A stretch of DNA of 64,000 bases from the NCBI RefSeq assembly GCF_004167675.1, contig NZ_SEZQ01000015.1; one strand, given 5' to 3'. The stretch is from Aliivibrio finisterrensis_A (GTDB taxonomy: Bacteria; Pseudomonadota; Gammaproteobacteria; Enterobacterales; Vibrionaceae). Of the stretch, positions 8,508-17,673 are shown one piece after another. The notes below the pieces were generated by a model. That model did no database searches. It was given only the letters and a program-made list of their open reading frames with translations, and was not told the DNA's origin. The translations under genes and the position numbers were made by a program. Positions within the stretch are counted from its first letter, which is position 1, and each line of letters starts with the position of its first letter.

Positions 8508-10397
8508 ATGATTGCTGAAATCGGTCAATTTTGGTTAATAGCAACGATGATCTTATCATTTGTCGCTATGGGCTCTGTTGGGTATGGTCTTATTAAAAGT
8601 GACGAACAATGGTCAATAGCTATTTTTCCTCTTTCTTTACTGAGCGGTTTGTTCTGTATTCTTTCTATTTCAGCGCTTGGCTATGGTTTTTATATTGATG
8701 ATTTTTCGATTCGATATATTGCTGAACATTCTAATTCAGCGTTACCTGTTTTTTTTAAAATAGCTGCGATTTGGGGAGGTCACGAAGGCTCGTTACTGTT
8801 TTGGGTGTTAACCTTAACTTTATGGGCAGGGCTTATAACGCTAAATAGAAAACGGATTGAACAGGCTTATGTCATTCGTGTTTTATTGGTGTTAAATACG
8901 CTGATTGTGATTTTTTCCGCTTTTACTCTTTTCGCTTCAAATCCATTTATTATCTATGTAAATACACCATTAGAAGGCCGAGATCTGAATCCAATGTTAC
9001 AAGATATTGGATTGATATTTCATCCACCATTACTTTATCTAGGATATGTTGGTTTTGCCGCTACGTTTTCCTTTGCTCTGGCTGCGCTAATGATGAAAGA
9101 AGTTCCATCGGCATGGGTTGGTTATGCTAGAAATTGGACCTTACTGGCATGGGCTTTATTAACGGCAGGGATCAGTTTAGGTTCGTGGTGGGCATATTAT
9201 GAATTAGGCTGGGGAGGGTGGTGGTTTTGGGATCCGGTAGAAAACGCTTCTTTGTTGCCTTGGTTAACTGCTACGGCTCTACTACACACGTTAATTGCTA
9301 GCCATAAGCAGCAACAGCTACTTAAAACCTCTGTCGTTTTAGCGTTGCTTACGTTTAGTTTGAGTATTCTTGGTACCTTTGTGGTGCGATCGGGTGTACT
9401 TACCTCGGTTCACGCATTTGCGGTTGATCCTACTCGTGGCATCATTTTATTACTAATCCTCTTTATTGTTCTTTTAGTTTCATTTTCTTTGTATGCACTT
9501 AAAAGTAAACAGTTAAATAGTAAATCGATCACTGAGTTGATGAGTCGCGATTTTCTTTTTTTACTGTTAGCAGGGTTGTTCTCAATAGCGACAATAACCG
9601 TGTTGCTAGGCACTTTTTATCCTATGATTTTTCAAATTTTAGGATTAGGAAATATCTCTGTTGGTTCTCCTTATTTCAATCTACTGTTTGTGCCTATGGC
9701 GATAATAGCGCTGCTGCTGATGGCAATTTCAATTTTCGTTCAATGGGGCAAAAAAGCAGAAATCGCGACCAAAAGAAACGGCTTACTCTTGGGACTTAGT
9801 TCAATAATCTGTGGGTTGATTATCTACCGACTTCAATACAGTGAGCTGTTTATTGTACCATCGATTATTTGGGTATTAGCTGTCGTTGTTGTTGGAGGTT
9901 CATTATGGACAATAAAACAATCACAAGGAAAAGCGCTTGGAATGGCAGTGGCACATATAGGCGTTGCCGTTGTGATGATTGGGGCGGCAATGAATGCTGA
10001 GCACTCTTTTGAAACCAGTGCGAAAATGGAACCAGGTATTACTGCGAAATTAGCCGATTATGAGATTACTTATGTAGAAACGGATTTGTTAGTTGCTTCG
10101 AACTATACCGCAGAGCAAGCTAATTTAGTGATCAGTGAAGAGGGCAAAAAAATAGCGACAGTTCAGCCACAGCGTCGTCATTATCAAGTACGTGTGATGA
10201 ACATGAGTGAGCCTGCTATGCATTGGTTTTGGCATGGTGATATCTATGTCACCTTGGGTGAAAAACTTAAAGATGGTAGTTTCGCGCTTCGCTTACAATA
10301 TAAAGCGTACGTAAGGTGGATATGGTTTGGCTCTATCCTAATGGCATTAGGTGGTATTATAGCCATCATTAAAAAGAAAAAAGCGGAAGAAGCATAA
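8508..10397 (+). CDS. nrfE: Haem lyase subunit NrfE (CcmF family)
   Basis: Polytopic inner-membrane protein for attaching haem to NrfA, the dedicated counterpart of CcmF. The tryptophan-rich haem-handling WWD motif WGGWWFWDPVEN is at residues 235-246. Conserved histidines sit in WGGHEGS (His92), FHPPLLY (His172) and ALLHT (His260). 629 residues is near the CcmF norm (about 650). Ribosome site GGGG lies just before ATG 8508. It starts 95 bases after nrfD, with the hairpin in between. General CcmF cannot be excluded, but the position between nrfD and nrfF argues for NrfE. Confidence 0.93.
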   Translation: MIAEIGQFWLIATMILSFVAMGSVGYGLIKSDEQWSIAIFPLSLLSGLFCILSISALGYGFYIDDFSIRYIAEHSNSALPVFFKIAAIWGGHEGSLLFWVLTLTLWAGLITLNRKRIEQAYVIRVLLVLNTLIVIFSAFTLFASNPFIIYVNTPLEGRDLNPMLQDIGLIFHPPLLYLGYVGFAATFSFALAALMMKEVPSAWVGYARNWTLLAWALLTAGISLGSWWAYYELGWGGWWFWDPVENASLLPWLTATALLHTLIASHKQQQLLKTSVVLALLTFSLSILGTFVVRSGVLTSVHAFAVDPTRGIILLLILFIVLLVSFSLYALKSKQLNSKSITELMSRDFLFLLLAGLFSIATITVLLGTFYPMIFQILGLGNISVGSPYFNLLFVPMAIIALLLMAISIFVQWGKKAEIATKRNGLLLGLSSIICGLIIYRLQYSELFIVPSIIWVLAVVVVGGSLWTIKQSQGKALGMAVAHIGVAVVMIGAAMNAEHSFETSAKMEPGITAKLADYEITYVETDLLVASNYTAEQANLVISEEGKKIATVQPQRRHYQVRVMNMSEPAMHWFWHGDIYVTLGEKLKDGSFALRLQYKAYVRWIWFGSILMALGGIIAIIKKKKAEEA

Positions 10398-10408
10398 AGG
10401 CACTCTTG

Positions 10409-10948
10409 ATGAAAACAGGTTCTAAGAAAACAATAGCGAAAATAGGCCTAGCCGTTAGTGTATGTATTGGTATTTTTATCGTATTACTTAGCGGATTAGA
10501 AACCAAAGAATCAAGTACTTCAACAGCGATGGTGGGTGAGAGTGTCCCTGCTTTTGAATTGCCAGAAGTCATGGATACGTCTGTATTATTAAATGAGTCG
10601 TTATTTCAGCAACAGCCATTAACCTTGCTAAACGTTTGGGCAGCTTGGTGTGGCATTTGTAAAACCGAGCATCAGTTTTTACATCAATTAAAGGAACAGG
10701 GTATAACCATCATTGGCTTAGACTATCGAGACGATCGCATTGCGGCGAAACAAGTGTTAGAGCAGACAGGTTCACCATACCAAGCCGTGATTTTCGATCC
10801 AAGAGGATCACTTGCAATGGATTTAGGCGTTTTTGGTACACCGACGACTTTTTTAATTGATCAGAAAGGAGTGATATTACATCGCTTTACTGGCGCTTTA
10901 GATGAGAAAAAATGGCAACGTGAATTTGCTCATTTCTTTAAGGAATAA
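10409..10948 (+). CDS. Membrane-tethered thioredoxin, CcmG/DsbE-like, for NrfA maturation
   Basis: An N-terminal anchor (about 9-29) and a periplasmic thioredoxin fold with the redox motif WCGIC (Cys81, Cys84), followed by the cis-proline region GTPTTFLID. CcmG-type proteins reduce apocytochrome cysteines before haem attachment. The Gly-Ile dipeptide is unlike E. coli CcmG (WCPTC). Start ATG 10409 has AAAGG 8 bases upstream; the TTG one codon before is unlikely. It is placed between nrfE and nrfF with gaps of 11 and 2 bases, so it is a dedicated nrf factor. Some genomes call this gene nrfX. Confidence 0.88.
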   Translation: MKTGSKKTIAKIGLAVSVCIGIFIVLLSGLETKESSTSTAMVGESVPAFELPEVMDTSVLLNESLFQQQPLTLLNVWAAWCGICKTEHQFLHQLKEQGITIIGLDYRDDRIAAKQVLEQTGSPYQAVIFDPRGSLAMDLGVFGTPTTFLIDQKGVILHRFTGALDEKKWQREFAHFFKE

Positions 10949-10950
10949 TA

Positions 10951-11412
10951 ATGAAACGATGCAAAGAATTGTTTTTTTTGATGATTGTATTATTTAGCTC
11001 GATATCTGTTCAGGCTAATTCTGATAATGGTTCAATCTTGTTTGTTGGTGCGGATAAAGAGGTAATTGAAAGCGTCGAGCTGTTTGAATTTAATTCACCA
11101 CAAGAGCAGAAACGCTCTATTGATTTAGCGAAACAATTGCGTTGCCCTCAATGCCAAAACCAAAATTTAGTCGAGTCAAATTCGCCAATAGCCAAAGATT
11201 TACGCTTGGAAGTTTATCAGCAAATAAAAGCAGGTAAGAGTGATAAAGAAGTGGTGGCATTTATGACGCGTCGTTTTGGGGATTTTGTTTTATATGAACC
11301 GCCATTAAATGCGAAAACCTATGTGCTTTGGCTATTGCCGTTATTGCTACTTATTGGTTTTGGCATTATGGCGGTTAAATCAGTGAAGAAGAATCGTAAA
11401 GAGTCTTGCTAG
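10951..11412 (+). CDS. nrfF: Haem lyase subunit NrfF (CcmH-like)
   Basis: A signal peptide (1-22), then the CcmH/NrfF thiol motif LRCPQCQNQ (Cys65, Cys68), the conserved tail FMTRRFGDFVLYEPP, and a C-terminal membrane anchor (about 125-143). It forms the cysteine-handling part of the NrfEFG lyase. 153 residues fits NrfF/CcmH. It is last in the nrfBCDE-X-F operon. Its final 4 bases overlap the converging racemase gene, so no separate terminator is visible. Confidence 0.92.
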   Translation: MKRCKELFFLMIVLFSSISVQANSDNGSILFVGADKEVIESVELFEFNSPQEQKRSIDLAKQLRCPQCQNQNLVESNSPIAKDLRLEVYQQIKAGKSDKEVVAFMTRRFGDFVLYEPPLNAKTYVLWLLPLLLLIGFGIMAVKSVKKNRKESC

Positions 11413-12122
11413 CTTGCTATCGCTGCTGGCTCTGCTTCATAAGACCATTCAACACAATACTTTGCTAATATTTCTAATGAATCCAAACAATGATGCGGTG
11501 ACTGTAAATTTTGCTCAGCTAGCGCTACTGGGATTTCAGTGCAACCAAGAATAATCGCTTCTGCACCTTGGGATAACATATCTTTAAATACAGGTAGCAT
11601 TAACGCTTTCCCTTTTTCAATGTTTCCAGCTTTAACTTCGTAGATACCTTGCATAACTGCTTGTTGCTGCATGTCATTAGTTTCAATCACATCAATATCA
11701 TACTGGTTGAGCTTCTGTTGATACATTCTTGCTTTCATTGTTGCTGTTGTTGCAAGTAACCCAACCGTTTTATGTTTACGTATTTGGGTCTCTTGTACAA
11801 CGCTATCAATGATACTAATGGTATGAACATGACTAGTCGCGCTTAACTGTGAATACCAATAATGTGCAGTATTACATGGAATAACAATGCATTCTGCACC
11901 AGATTGTTCTAGTTGATCAAAGCTGTGTTTTAATTCAGGGTAAGGATCTTCACCATGGCCCATAATAAATGCCGTTCTATCTGGAATTTGTGGAACACTA
12001 CTCACTACCATTGGAATGTGTTCTTGGTCATTATGTGCAGGTGTCTGCGTTATTATTTTCATCATAAACTCAACGGTTGCTAATGGCCCCATCCCACCTA
12101 AGATACCTAGTTTTTTATTCAT
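11409..12122 (-). CDS. Aspartate/glutamate racemase family protein
   Basis: Cofactor-independent racemase fold with the two catalytic cysteines in PCNTAHYW (Cys83) and GCTEIP (Cys194), plus the N-terminal GILGGMGPLATVEF typical of aspartate racemases (YgeA/RacX group). Length 237 is normal. It lies 40 bases downstream of the C4-dicarboxylate carrier on the same strand, which suggests an operon handling aspartate or its D-isomer. It converges on nrfF with a 4-base overlap. Substrate preference (aspartate or a broader range) cannot be read from the sequence. Confidence 0.9.
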   Translation of the reverse strand: MNKKLGILGGMGPLATVEFMMKIITQTPAHNDQEHIPMVVSSVPQIPDRTAFIMGHGEDPYPELKHSFDQLEQSGAECIVIPCNTAHYWYSQLSATSHVHTISIIDSVVQETQIRKHKTVGLLATTATMKARMYQQKLNQYDIDVIETNDMQQQAVMQGIYEVKAGNIEKGKALMLPVFKDMLSQGAEAIILGCTEIPVALAEQNLQSPHHCLDSLEILAKYCVEWSYEAEPAAIAS

Positions 12123-12162
12123 AATATTAATCCTTCAATAAATTTATTGTATCGATTTAGCG

Positions 12163-13464
12163 CTAAAGAACAGCTGGAGCCAGTAGAAAACCAACGCCAA
12201 TTGCGACGATGACACCAGTTAGCCCTGGTAACATAAATGGATGGTCGAAAATGTTTTTCCCCATTCGAGTTGAACCCGTTGAGTCAAACTCGATAGCGGC
12301 CAAAGAGGTTGGATATGTTGGTAGAACAAAGACACCAGTTACTGCGACAAATGATGCCAAAATAGCCCAATGTGGAACGTTCAAACTAAGAGCTAAGGGA
12401 ATGATAAGAGGTGTGGTTGCACCTTGAGACATTAATAATGTACAGGTTCCAAAAAGAACGAGAGACAACAGCATTGGGTAAGAGTGAAGTAATGAACCTG
12501 CAAACTCTTTTATTTCAGGTAGGTGTGCATTAACAACGGTAGAGCCCATAGTTACGATACCTAGAATCACAGCAACAGAGCTCATGCCTGAACGAAATGT
12601 CGTGGTACGAATAATACGATCAGGGTGGATATTGCACATTGGCACCATTAAGCACGCCGCAGCAAACATGCTTACAATAATAATGTCTCGTGTTGACATC
12701 ACATCACCGCTTGGAAAAACAGGACGAAGGGATGGAATGGCAGCATAGATAACGATTGCACAGGTAGCTAATGCAAAGAACATTACAGAATATTTGGCTT
12801 TTGGATCTATCAGTTCTGTCGTTTTGGTTATTTGTTGTTTGTTTTCTTTTTGAATTTTTTGGTAAACAACATCGTCTTTTAACTCACAGCCTTGGCGAGA
12901 AGCAACAAAAGCAGCAACCATAGCAGCGATAAAAGAGGCGGGTAAACAAATAGCCATGATCTCTAAAAAGCTAACGCCAGCAGGCTCCATGATAGAAATC
13001 ATTGCAGCCATTGCAGCAGAAATCGGAGAACCCGAAATGGCAACTTGAGATGCTACAACCGCGGCAGAAAGTGGTCTAGATGGTCTTTCACCGATTTCTT
13101 TAGCGACTTCAGATATTACAGGAAGAGTAGAGAATACGGTGTAACCAGTACCCGCCATAATAGTCATACACCAAGTAATCATTGGTGCTAATACATTGAT
13201 GTATTTTGGATGGCGACGCATTAAGTTACCAGCGTGATGAACCAACCAATCCATTCCTCCAGCCGCTTGCATTGTTGATGCAGCTGTTACCACAGACATG
13301 ATGATCAAAATAACATCGATAGCAGGAGCGCTAGGTTCAAGTCCTAACCCAAGCGTTAATATCGCGAGCCCAAGACCTCCCGCTAAACCAACACCGAGGC
13401 CACCCATTTTTAGTCCCCAATAGATACAAATTAACACAACAGATATCTCGATTATTACCGACAT
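12163..13464 (-). CDS. Anaerobic C4-dicarboxylate carrier, Dcu family (DcuA-like)
   Basis: Inner-membrane carrier of 433 residues with some ten or more hydrophobic segments. The N-terminus (GLGVGLAGGLGLAILTLGLG, PSAPAIDVI) and the region around MDWLVHHAGNLMRRHPKYI match DcuA/DcuB, which exchange fumarate, malate or aspartate for succinate in fumarate respiration and nitrogen uptake. DcuA is the closer memory match, but I leave the symbol empty. It heads the carrier-racemase operon and is divergent from a LysR gene. Confidence 0.88.
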   Translation of the reverse strand: MSVIIEISVVLICIYWGLKMGGLGVGLAGGLGLAILTLGLGLEPSAPAIDVILIIMSVVTAASTMQAAGGMDWLVHHAGNLMRRHPKYINVLAPMITWCMTIMAGTGYTVFSTLPVISEVAKEIGERPSRPLSAAVVASQVAISGSPISAAMAAMISIMEPAGVSFLEIMAICLPASFIAAMVAAFVASRQGCELKDDVVYQKIQKENKQQITKTTELIDPKAKYSVMFFALATCAIVIYAAIPSLRPVFPSGDVMSTRDIIIVSMFAAACLMVPMCNIHPDRIIRTTTFRSGMSSVAVILGIVTMGSTVVNAHLPEIKEFAGSLLHSYPMLLSLVLFGTCTLLMSQGATTPLIIPLALSLNVPHWAILASFVAVTGVFVLPTYPTSLAAIEFDSTGSTRMGKNIFDHPFMLPGLTGVIVAIGVGFLLAPAVL

Positions 13465-13790
13465 ACAACATCCTTTTTATATTAAATAGTTAAGTTTTTT
13501 TAATTAATCTTGCTAATGCAGAAGTTGAATAAATCATGTCAGTCGTTGTGGTTTTTGTTAAATGCTAAGAATTATAGTTGTATGTCAAATCGGCATAGCT
13601 AAAAGCGTAAAAATTAGAATTAACTCTCAGTAAGTCGTTTTTTTGGATGATTTATATACATTTGAGACGAAATTGTTTTCTTTGAAAGTGATTTATTAGA
13701 GTTATCTAGCATAAAAATATTATGTAAATCGTAATAATGCATTTTAGGAATAGTGATGTTCGTCCCTTTAAAGGACAGTGAGAAAATGAC
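13465..13790. promoter_or_regulatory. Divergent control region, carrier / LysR gene
   Basis: 326 AT-rich bases. The palindrome CCTTTAAAGG (13765-13774) sits about 17 bases before the LysR start and could be an autoregulatory site. I see no FNR box good enough to list and no small gene. Confidence 0.35.
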
Positions 13791-14672
13791 ATGAATGTAG
13801 AAAGTAAGTGGCTAGAAGATTTCTTAGTGCTAGCAAAAGTGCGGAACTTTTCTCAAGCCGCGGCATTAAGGAATGTAACTCAACCCGCGTTTAGTCGACG
13901 GATTCGTTTATTAGAAGATACCGTGGGCGCTGAGTTAATTGATCGAAAAAGCAAACCGATTGAGTTAACGCCCAGTGGGAAACTATTTCGGATCACGGCA
14001 CGAACATTGGTTAATCAAATAATGACGGGTATTAATCAAATTTCAGATTTATCCCGATTGGGAGGTAACGTCGTACAAATCGCGGCAGCTCATTCATTAG
14101 CTACAAGTTTAATTCCTACAATACAAAGCTTATTACCAGAGAGTGATTACAAACCGATATTAAGTGTTGAGGCAATTGATGTTGATCAGGCGACCAAAGA
14201 ATTAAGAGAGGGCGCGTGTGATATTTTATTAGCATTTGATGATGAGATCCTAAGACTGCCGCCTTATCAATCTCAATTACTGTCTAAAACCGAATTATTG
14301 CCAGTTAGTGCATGTAACGAGCAAGGCAAGGCGATCTTTAATTTTGATAGTGAAGATCCTTTACCATGGTTAGCTTATAGCTCAACGTCATACATGGGGA
14401 GACAAGTTGAAACAGTGCGAGAGCAAGTACAATTAAATCCAATATTCTCGTCATCAATGACCGATATGCTGAAAATGTTGGTGCTTGATCGTCAAGGAAT
14501 TGCTTGGTTGCCTGCTTATAGTATCAAAGAAGAGTTAAGACAAAAAAAAGTCGCAATCATTGGTGAACCAACATTGCGACTTTCTATTGAGTATTATGCT
14601 TATCGCTATCAAGCTAGGTTACATCCAGCAGGCGAAAAGGTATGGAGCATTTTGTGTGAAATAGAGTTCTAG
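13791..14672 (+). CDS. LysR-family regulator, HypT (YjiE)-like
   Basis: DNA-binding regulator of 293 residues: winged HTH (about 6-65, with NFSQAAALRNVTQPAFSRRI) and an effector domain. The effector-domain phrases AAAHSLATSLIPTIQS, IDVDQATKELREGACDILL, SYMGRQVE and LDRQGIAWLPAYSIKEELR follow E. coli YjiE/HypT, a hypochlorite-responsive activator that also affects methionine and iron genes. Whether the oxidant-sensing role holds is unknown. Its divergence from the carrier-racemase pair makes that operon a likely target. The ATG at 13791 is preceded by AGTGAG. Confidence 0.85.
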   Translation: MNVESKWLEDFLVLAKVRNFSQAAALRNVTQPAFSRRIRLLEDTVGAELIDRKSKPIELTPSGKLFRITARTLVNQIMTGINQISDLSRLGGNVVQIAAAHSLATSLIPTIQSLLPESDYKPILSVEAIDVDQATKELREGACDILLAFDDEILRLPPYQSQLLSKTELLPVSACNEQGKAIFNFDSEDPLPWLAYSSTSYMGRQVETVREQVQLNPIFSSSMTDMLKMLVLDRQGIAWLPAYSIKEELRQKKVAIIGEPTLRLSIEYYAYRYQARLHPAGEKVWSILCEIEF

Positions 14673-15400
14673 TTTTCAGAATTTGGCGCTTTTTCTAAAC
14701 AAATTGTAGGAACACATAAGATTAAGACGGACGCGCTGATAATTGAAGCAATTAGATCTAAAGGCCAGTGCATACCAAGCCAAATACGACTAAAACCAAC
14801 GCCTACTCCCCAAGTAATGACGGCAGTGGTTAAAAGATAATGCTTATGACGTAATAAAAATCCGCCCCAAAATAAGACACAGATTGCAGCAAATATAGTG
14901 TGTCCCGATGGAAATGAATAGTTAGTACTTGCTCGCCATTGTTCAATACGGGCTGGGCTCACTCTGTTTTCTGTATGGCTAATCAGTGCTTGTTTGCTGT
15001 CTTCATCTAATGAATAAAAACGTTCAGTACTGTCAACAAGGTCAACTTGTACTAAGGCTTGTGTATATGGACGAGGGATCTCAGTTATTGCTTTTACACC
15101 GCTTTTAAGCATAAAACTCAATACGAGAAGAATGCCAAACTGTAGATATAAAGAGAGTGTTTTTTTTATAGATAATCGCTGAATAATAGGGATTGAACAG
15201 AGAATCGCTAAGGTAAGAATAAATAGGTATTCACCTGCTGAACGACTCAACCATTTAAGAAGTTCATTTTCAAACGGCGGTAATGATGCGAATAAATCAG
15301 GAGCAGGGGTCAGTAGTAAAATCGTCCCCATAACTGAAATAAACAGAAAAAAAGCGATTAATTCGTAAATGCGATGTTTAGGAGAAAAAGAAAAAAACAT
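14669..15400 (-). CDS. pgpB: PAP2 lipid phosphatase, PgpB-like
   Basis: Inner-membrane phosphatase with all three PAP2 motifs: KAITEIPRP (Lys103, Arg110), PSGH (164-167) and SR-X5-H-X3-D (Ser204 to Asp215; nucleophile His211). Sequence around ASTNYSFPSGHTIFAA and SRIWLGMHWPLDL matches E. coli PgpB, which dephosphorylates phosphatidylglycerol phosphate and undecaprenyl pyrophosphate. 243 residues against 254 in E. coli, with about six membrane segments. It converges on the LysR gene with a 4-base overlap. Confidence 0.88.
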   Translation of the reverse strand: MFFSFSPKHRIYELIAFFLFISVMGTILLLTPAPDLFASLPPFENELLKWLSRSAGEYLFILTLAILCSIPIIQRLSIKKTLSLYLQFGILLVLSFMLKSGVKAITEIPRPYTQALVQVDLVDSTERFYSLDEDSKQALISHTENRVSPARIEQWRASTNYSFPSGHTIFAAICVLFWGGFLLRHKHYLLTTAVITWGVGVGFSRIWLGMHWPLDLIASIISASVLILCVPTICLEKAPNSEN

Positions 15401-15649
15401 AATTACTTATTTTATAAGGTAGTGAGTGAAATGAGTGTATCGTGATTAACGTTTTTATAGTCAAAATAAAGTAAGGAAAAGCGGTAATTAGAGCGATTAA
15501 TTATTTTATGGTTCAATACGATGACATATTTACGCATTCTTAGGCAAAACTGATAGGTCGTTCAACGAATACAGATTCTCATTCTGAAGAGCTTTTTTTT
15601 GTATATAAATCATGCTCTAATTACCGTTCTATTATTATTTGGTATCAAC

Positions 15650-16135
15650 ATGGATTCAGTTATTCGTCGAGCGAAAGAAATCGATTTGTTTTGCTTAAAT
15701 TCAATGATGTATCAGTTGCATGATGAGCATCATCAACAGTGCCCTGAATTATTTAAAACGGCTTCTGAGATAGAAGAAGAGAAAAGCATCTCTCGTTATT
15801 TAGATGACCCTGACTGCATAGTATATGTAGCAGAGTTTAACGGTGCAGTTATTGGATTTGTTACCGCGCATTTTTGTGAATTAGTTTCAACGGTAAGTAA
15901 GCCGGTGATGATGGCTACCATAGATGAGCTGTACGTAGAATCAACGTATCGTAGAAATGGCATTGCTGAAGAATTAATGGCACGAATTGAGCAAGAATTA
16001 AAAGATTATGGAGTAAAAGAACTCTTTGTTGAAGTTTGGAATTTTAATCAAAAGGCATTAGATTTTTATAACCAGCAAGGCTTAAAAGATCATATTCATT
16101 ATTTACGTAAATCTTTAAAAGAGGATGAAATATGA
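15650..16135 (+). CDS. GNAT-family N-acetyltransferase
   Basis: Cytoplasmic acyl-CoA-dependent acetyltransferase fold. Motif A is ELYVESTYRRNGIAEELMAR and the C-terminal beta-bulge region is VEVWNFNQKALDFYNQQG. I start at ATG 15650 (161 residues), because MDSVIRRAKEID is the usual GNAT opening and the upstream TTG at 15599 would add an improbable hydrophobic leader. The ribosome site is weak. The stop overlaps the next start as ATGA, so the Nudix-PAP2 gene is translationally coupled. Substrate unknown. Confidence 0.85.
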   Translation: MDSVIRRAKEIDLFCLNSMMYQLHDEHHQQCPELFKTASEIEEEKSISRYLDDPDCIVYVAEFNGAVIGFVTAHFCELVSTVSKPVMMATIDELYVESTYRRNGIAEELMARIEQELKDYGVKELFVEVWNFNQKALDFYNQQGLKDHIHYLRKSLKEDEI

Positions 16136-17604
16136 AGCAGTTTTTTACTTTGATGTTATTTCTTTCAACATTTTTTTCAGCACTCTTTTCTATACCAGCA
16201 ATAGCCGATGAAACCCCAAATTCAAAAGGCGCGGTATGCGTTGTTGATGATGGCTTTCGAGTAGTTTTGATTGAAGAATTAATTACGGGGAAGTTATCAT
16301 TACCGGGAGGGGTCATTGATAAGGGAGAAACGGCCAGAGAAGCCGCTGAGCGAGAAACATGGGAAGAAGCTGGCTTAGTTGTGACAGCAAAAGAAATCTT
16401 ACACCAAGATGAAAAGGCTATAATTTATCGTTGCACCAGTGATTCCGATATTATTGTATTTGATTTAGAAACCAGTAATGGCTTTTATCGAATACCATCG
16501 TGGTTTTCTCCTCATTACGGTATTGAAACCGAAGCAGTTTACTTAACCGAACCTTATAAAATAAAACATGAGAAATATCGTTACCCAGAACAGTTGGAGT
16601 TACTTCAGAGTTGGCTTGCTAAACCGCTAGAGAGTGATAACAGAATTACCTGGGTTAATAATTTAGTTGATCAAGCATCAGATATACACCAAGTAGAATT
16701 AGAATTGTTAATGTCTCTACGGGAAAGCATAGACAGCTTGCCTGCTTTAGCGAATATTAGCATTAAAATGTTTTTTATTATGATCAGTGAAACGAGTTCA
16801 GATACTTTTTTCTACTTCCTATTTATTGTTGCACTGGTGTATTTGGGGCGTGAAACTGCACTGACATTATTATTCGGTATTATTCTAAGCGTTGTTCTTA
16901 CCGAATTAGCTAAACAAGGGCTAGCATTACCTCGACCGTTTGTTTATTTGCCGCAATTGCAGCTTACCCAAGCTAATGGGTTTGGAATGCCAAGCATGAA
17001 CGCCATGCTTTCCGTTGTCATTTATGGTGTGTTTTATCTTTCATTAAAGAGAAAACAATTATCGACATCGATACTACATCGATATGCCTGTCTTTTTGTT
17101 GGGTTGATAATTGTGCAGTCAATTTCACGAGTATGGTTAGGCGTTCACTTTTTAACAGACTCTATTGTAGGTATTGCACTGGGCGCGATGGTTATTGTCC
17201 ATTTTTCGAGTTTACAGCGTAAGCATGGTGATTTGTTATATCGTGTGATAGCAGGTCTGCCATTTTGGTTAATTATGTCGTTCATAACCAGTGGTATTGC
17301 CTTTATTATGCTGTATATGAATTATTTATATATGGCAGTGTTATCTTGGGCTGTAGTTTTAGCCATTTCGCTATCGAAAGCGCAGCCGATGCTTAACATA
17401 AAAGATCGTTTATTGACTCTGTGTGCTTTGTTAGTTGTGATAATAGCTATACGTTTTAGTGCCGGTTTATTATTAGGCGTATTAGAAGCAAGTTCGGTTA
17501 TTGTTTTAGTTATAAAATCAGTCGAAAACTTCGCGCAAATATTTATGCTCATCACGATGTCAGCTTGGTTGCCACGTTATTTAAATGATCGTAGAAAGGC
17601 TTGA
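16132..17604 (+). CDS. Nudix hydrolase-PAP2 membrane fusion protein
   Basis: Signal peptide (1-25), then a Nudix domain (about 30-165) with a complete Nudix box (Gly60, Glu66, Arg74-Glu75, Glu78-Glu79, Gly81), so the hydrolase should face the periplasm. A linker leads to a PAP2 region (about 200-360) and extra membrane helices to residue 490. PAP2 motif 1 (Lys261, Arg268-Pro269) and motif 3 (Ser332-Arg333, His339, Asp343) are intact. Motif 2 reads PSMN (287-290) in place of PSGH, so the general-acid His is lost. Such fusions are annotated in Vibrio as bifunctional; a role on envelope pyrophosphates is inference. Confidence 0.85.
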   Translation: MKQFFTLMLFLSTFFSALFSIPAIADETPNSKGAVCVVDDGFRVVLIEELITGKLSLPGGVIDKGETAREAAERETWEEAGLVVTAKEILHQDEKAIIYRCTSDSDIIVFDLETSNGFYRIPSWFSPHYGIETEAVYLTEPYKIKHEKYRYPEQLELLQSWLAKPLESDNRITWVNNLVDQASDIHQVELELLMSLRESIDSLPALANISIKMFFIMISETSSDTFFYFLFIVALVYLGRETALTLLFGIILSVVLTELAKQGLALPRPFVYLPQLQLTQANGFGMPSMNAMLSVVIYGVFYLSLKRKQLSTSILHRYACLFVGLIIVQSISRVWLGVHFLTDSIVGIALGAMVIVHFSSLQRKHGDLLYRVIAGLPFWLIMSFITSGIAFIMLYMNYLYMAVLSWAVVLAISLSKAQPMLNIKDRLLTLCALLVVIIAIRFSAGLLLGVLEASSVIVLVIKSVENFAQIFMLITMSAWLPRYLNDRRKA

Positions 17605-17610
17605 TAAGAT

Positions 17611-17644
17611 TAGTGGTTGCCTTAGCTAACGAAGGCAACCACTA
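17611..17644. terminator. Hairpin between converging genes
   Basis: Perfect 13-base stem TAGTGGTTGCCTT/AAGGCAACCACTA with an 8-base loop, lying between the Nudix-PAP2 stop and the Sel1 gene stop. The T-tract is poor, so termination strength is uncertain. Confidence 0.6.
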
Positions 17645-17673
17645 TTAAGTCATAACAAAAGATGCGGATAGGT

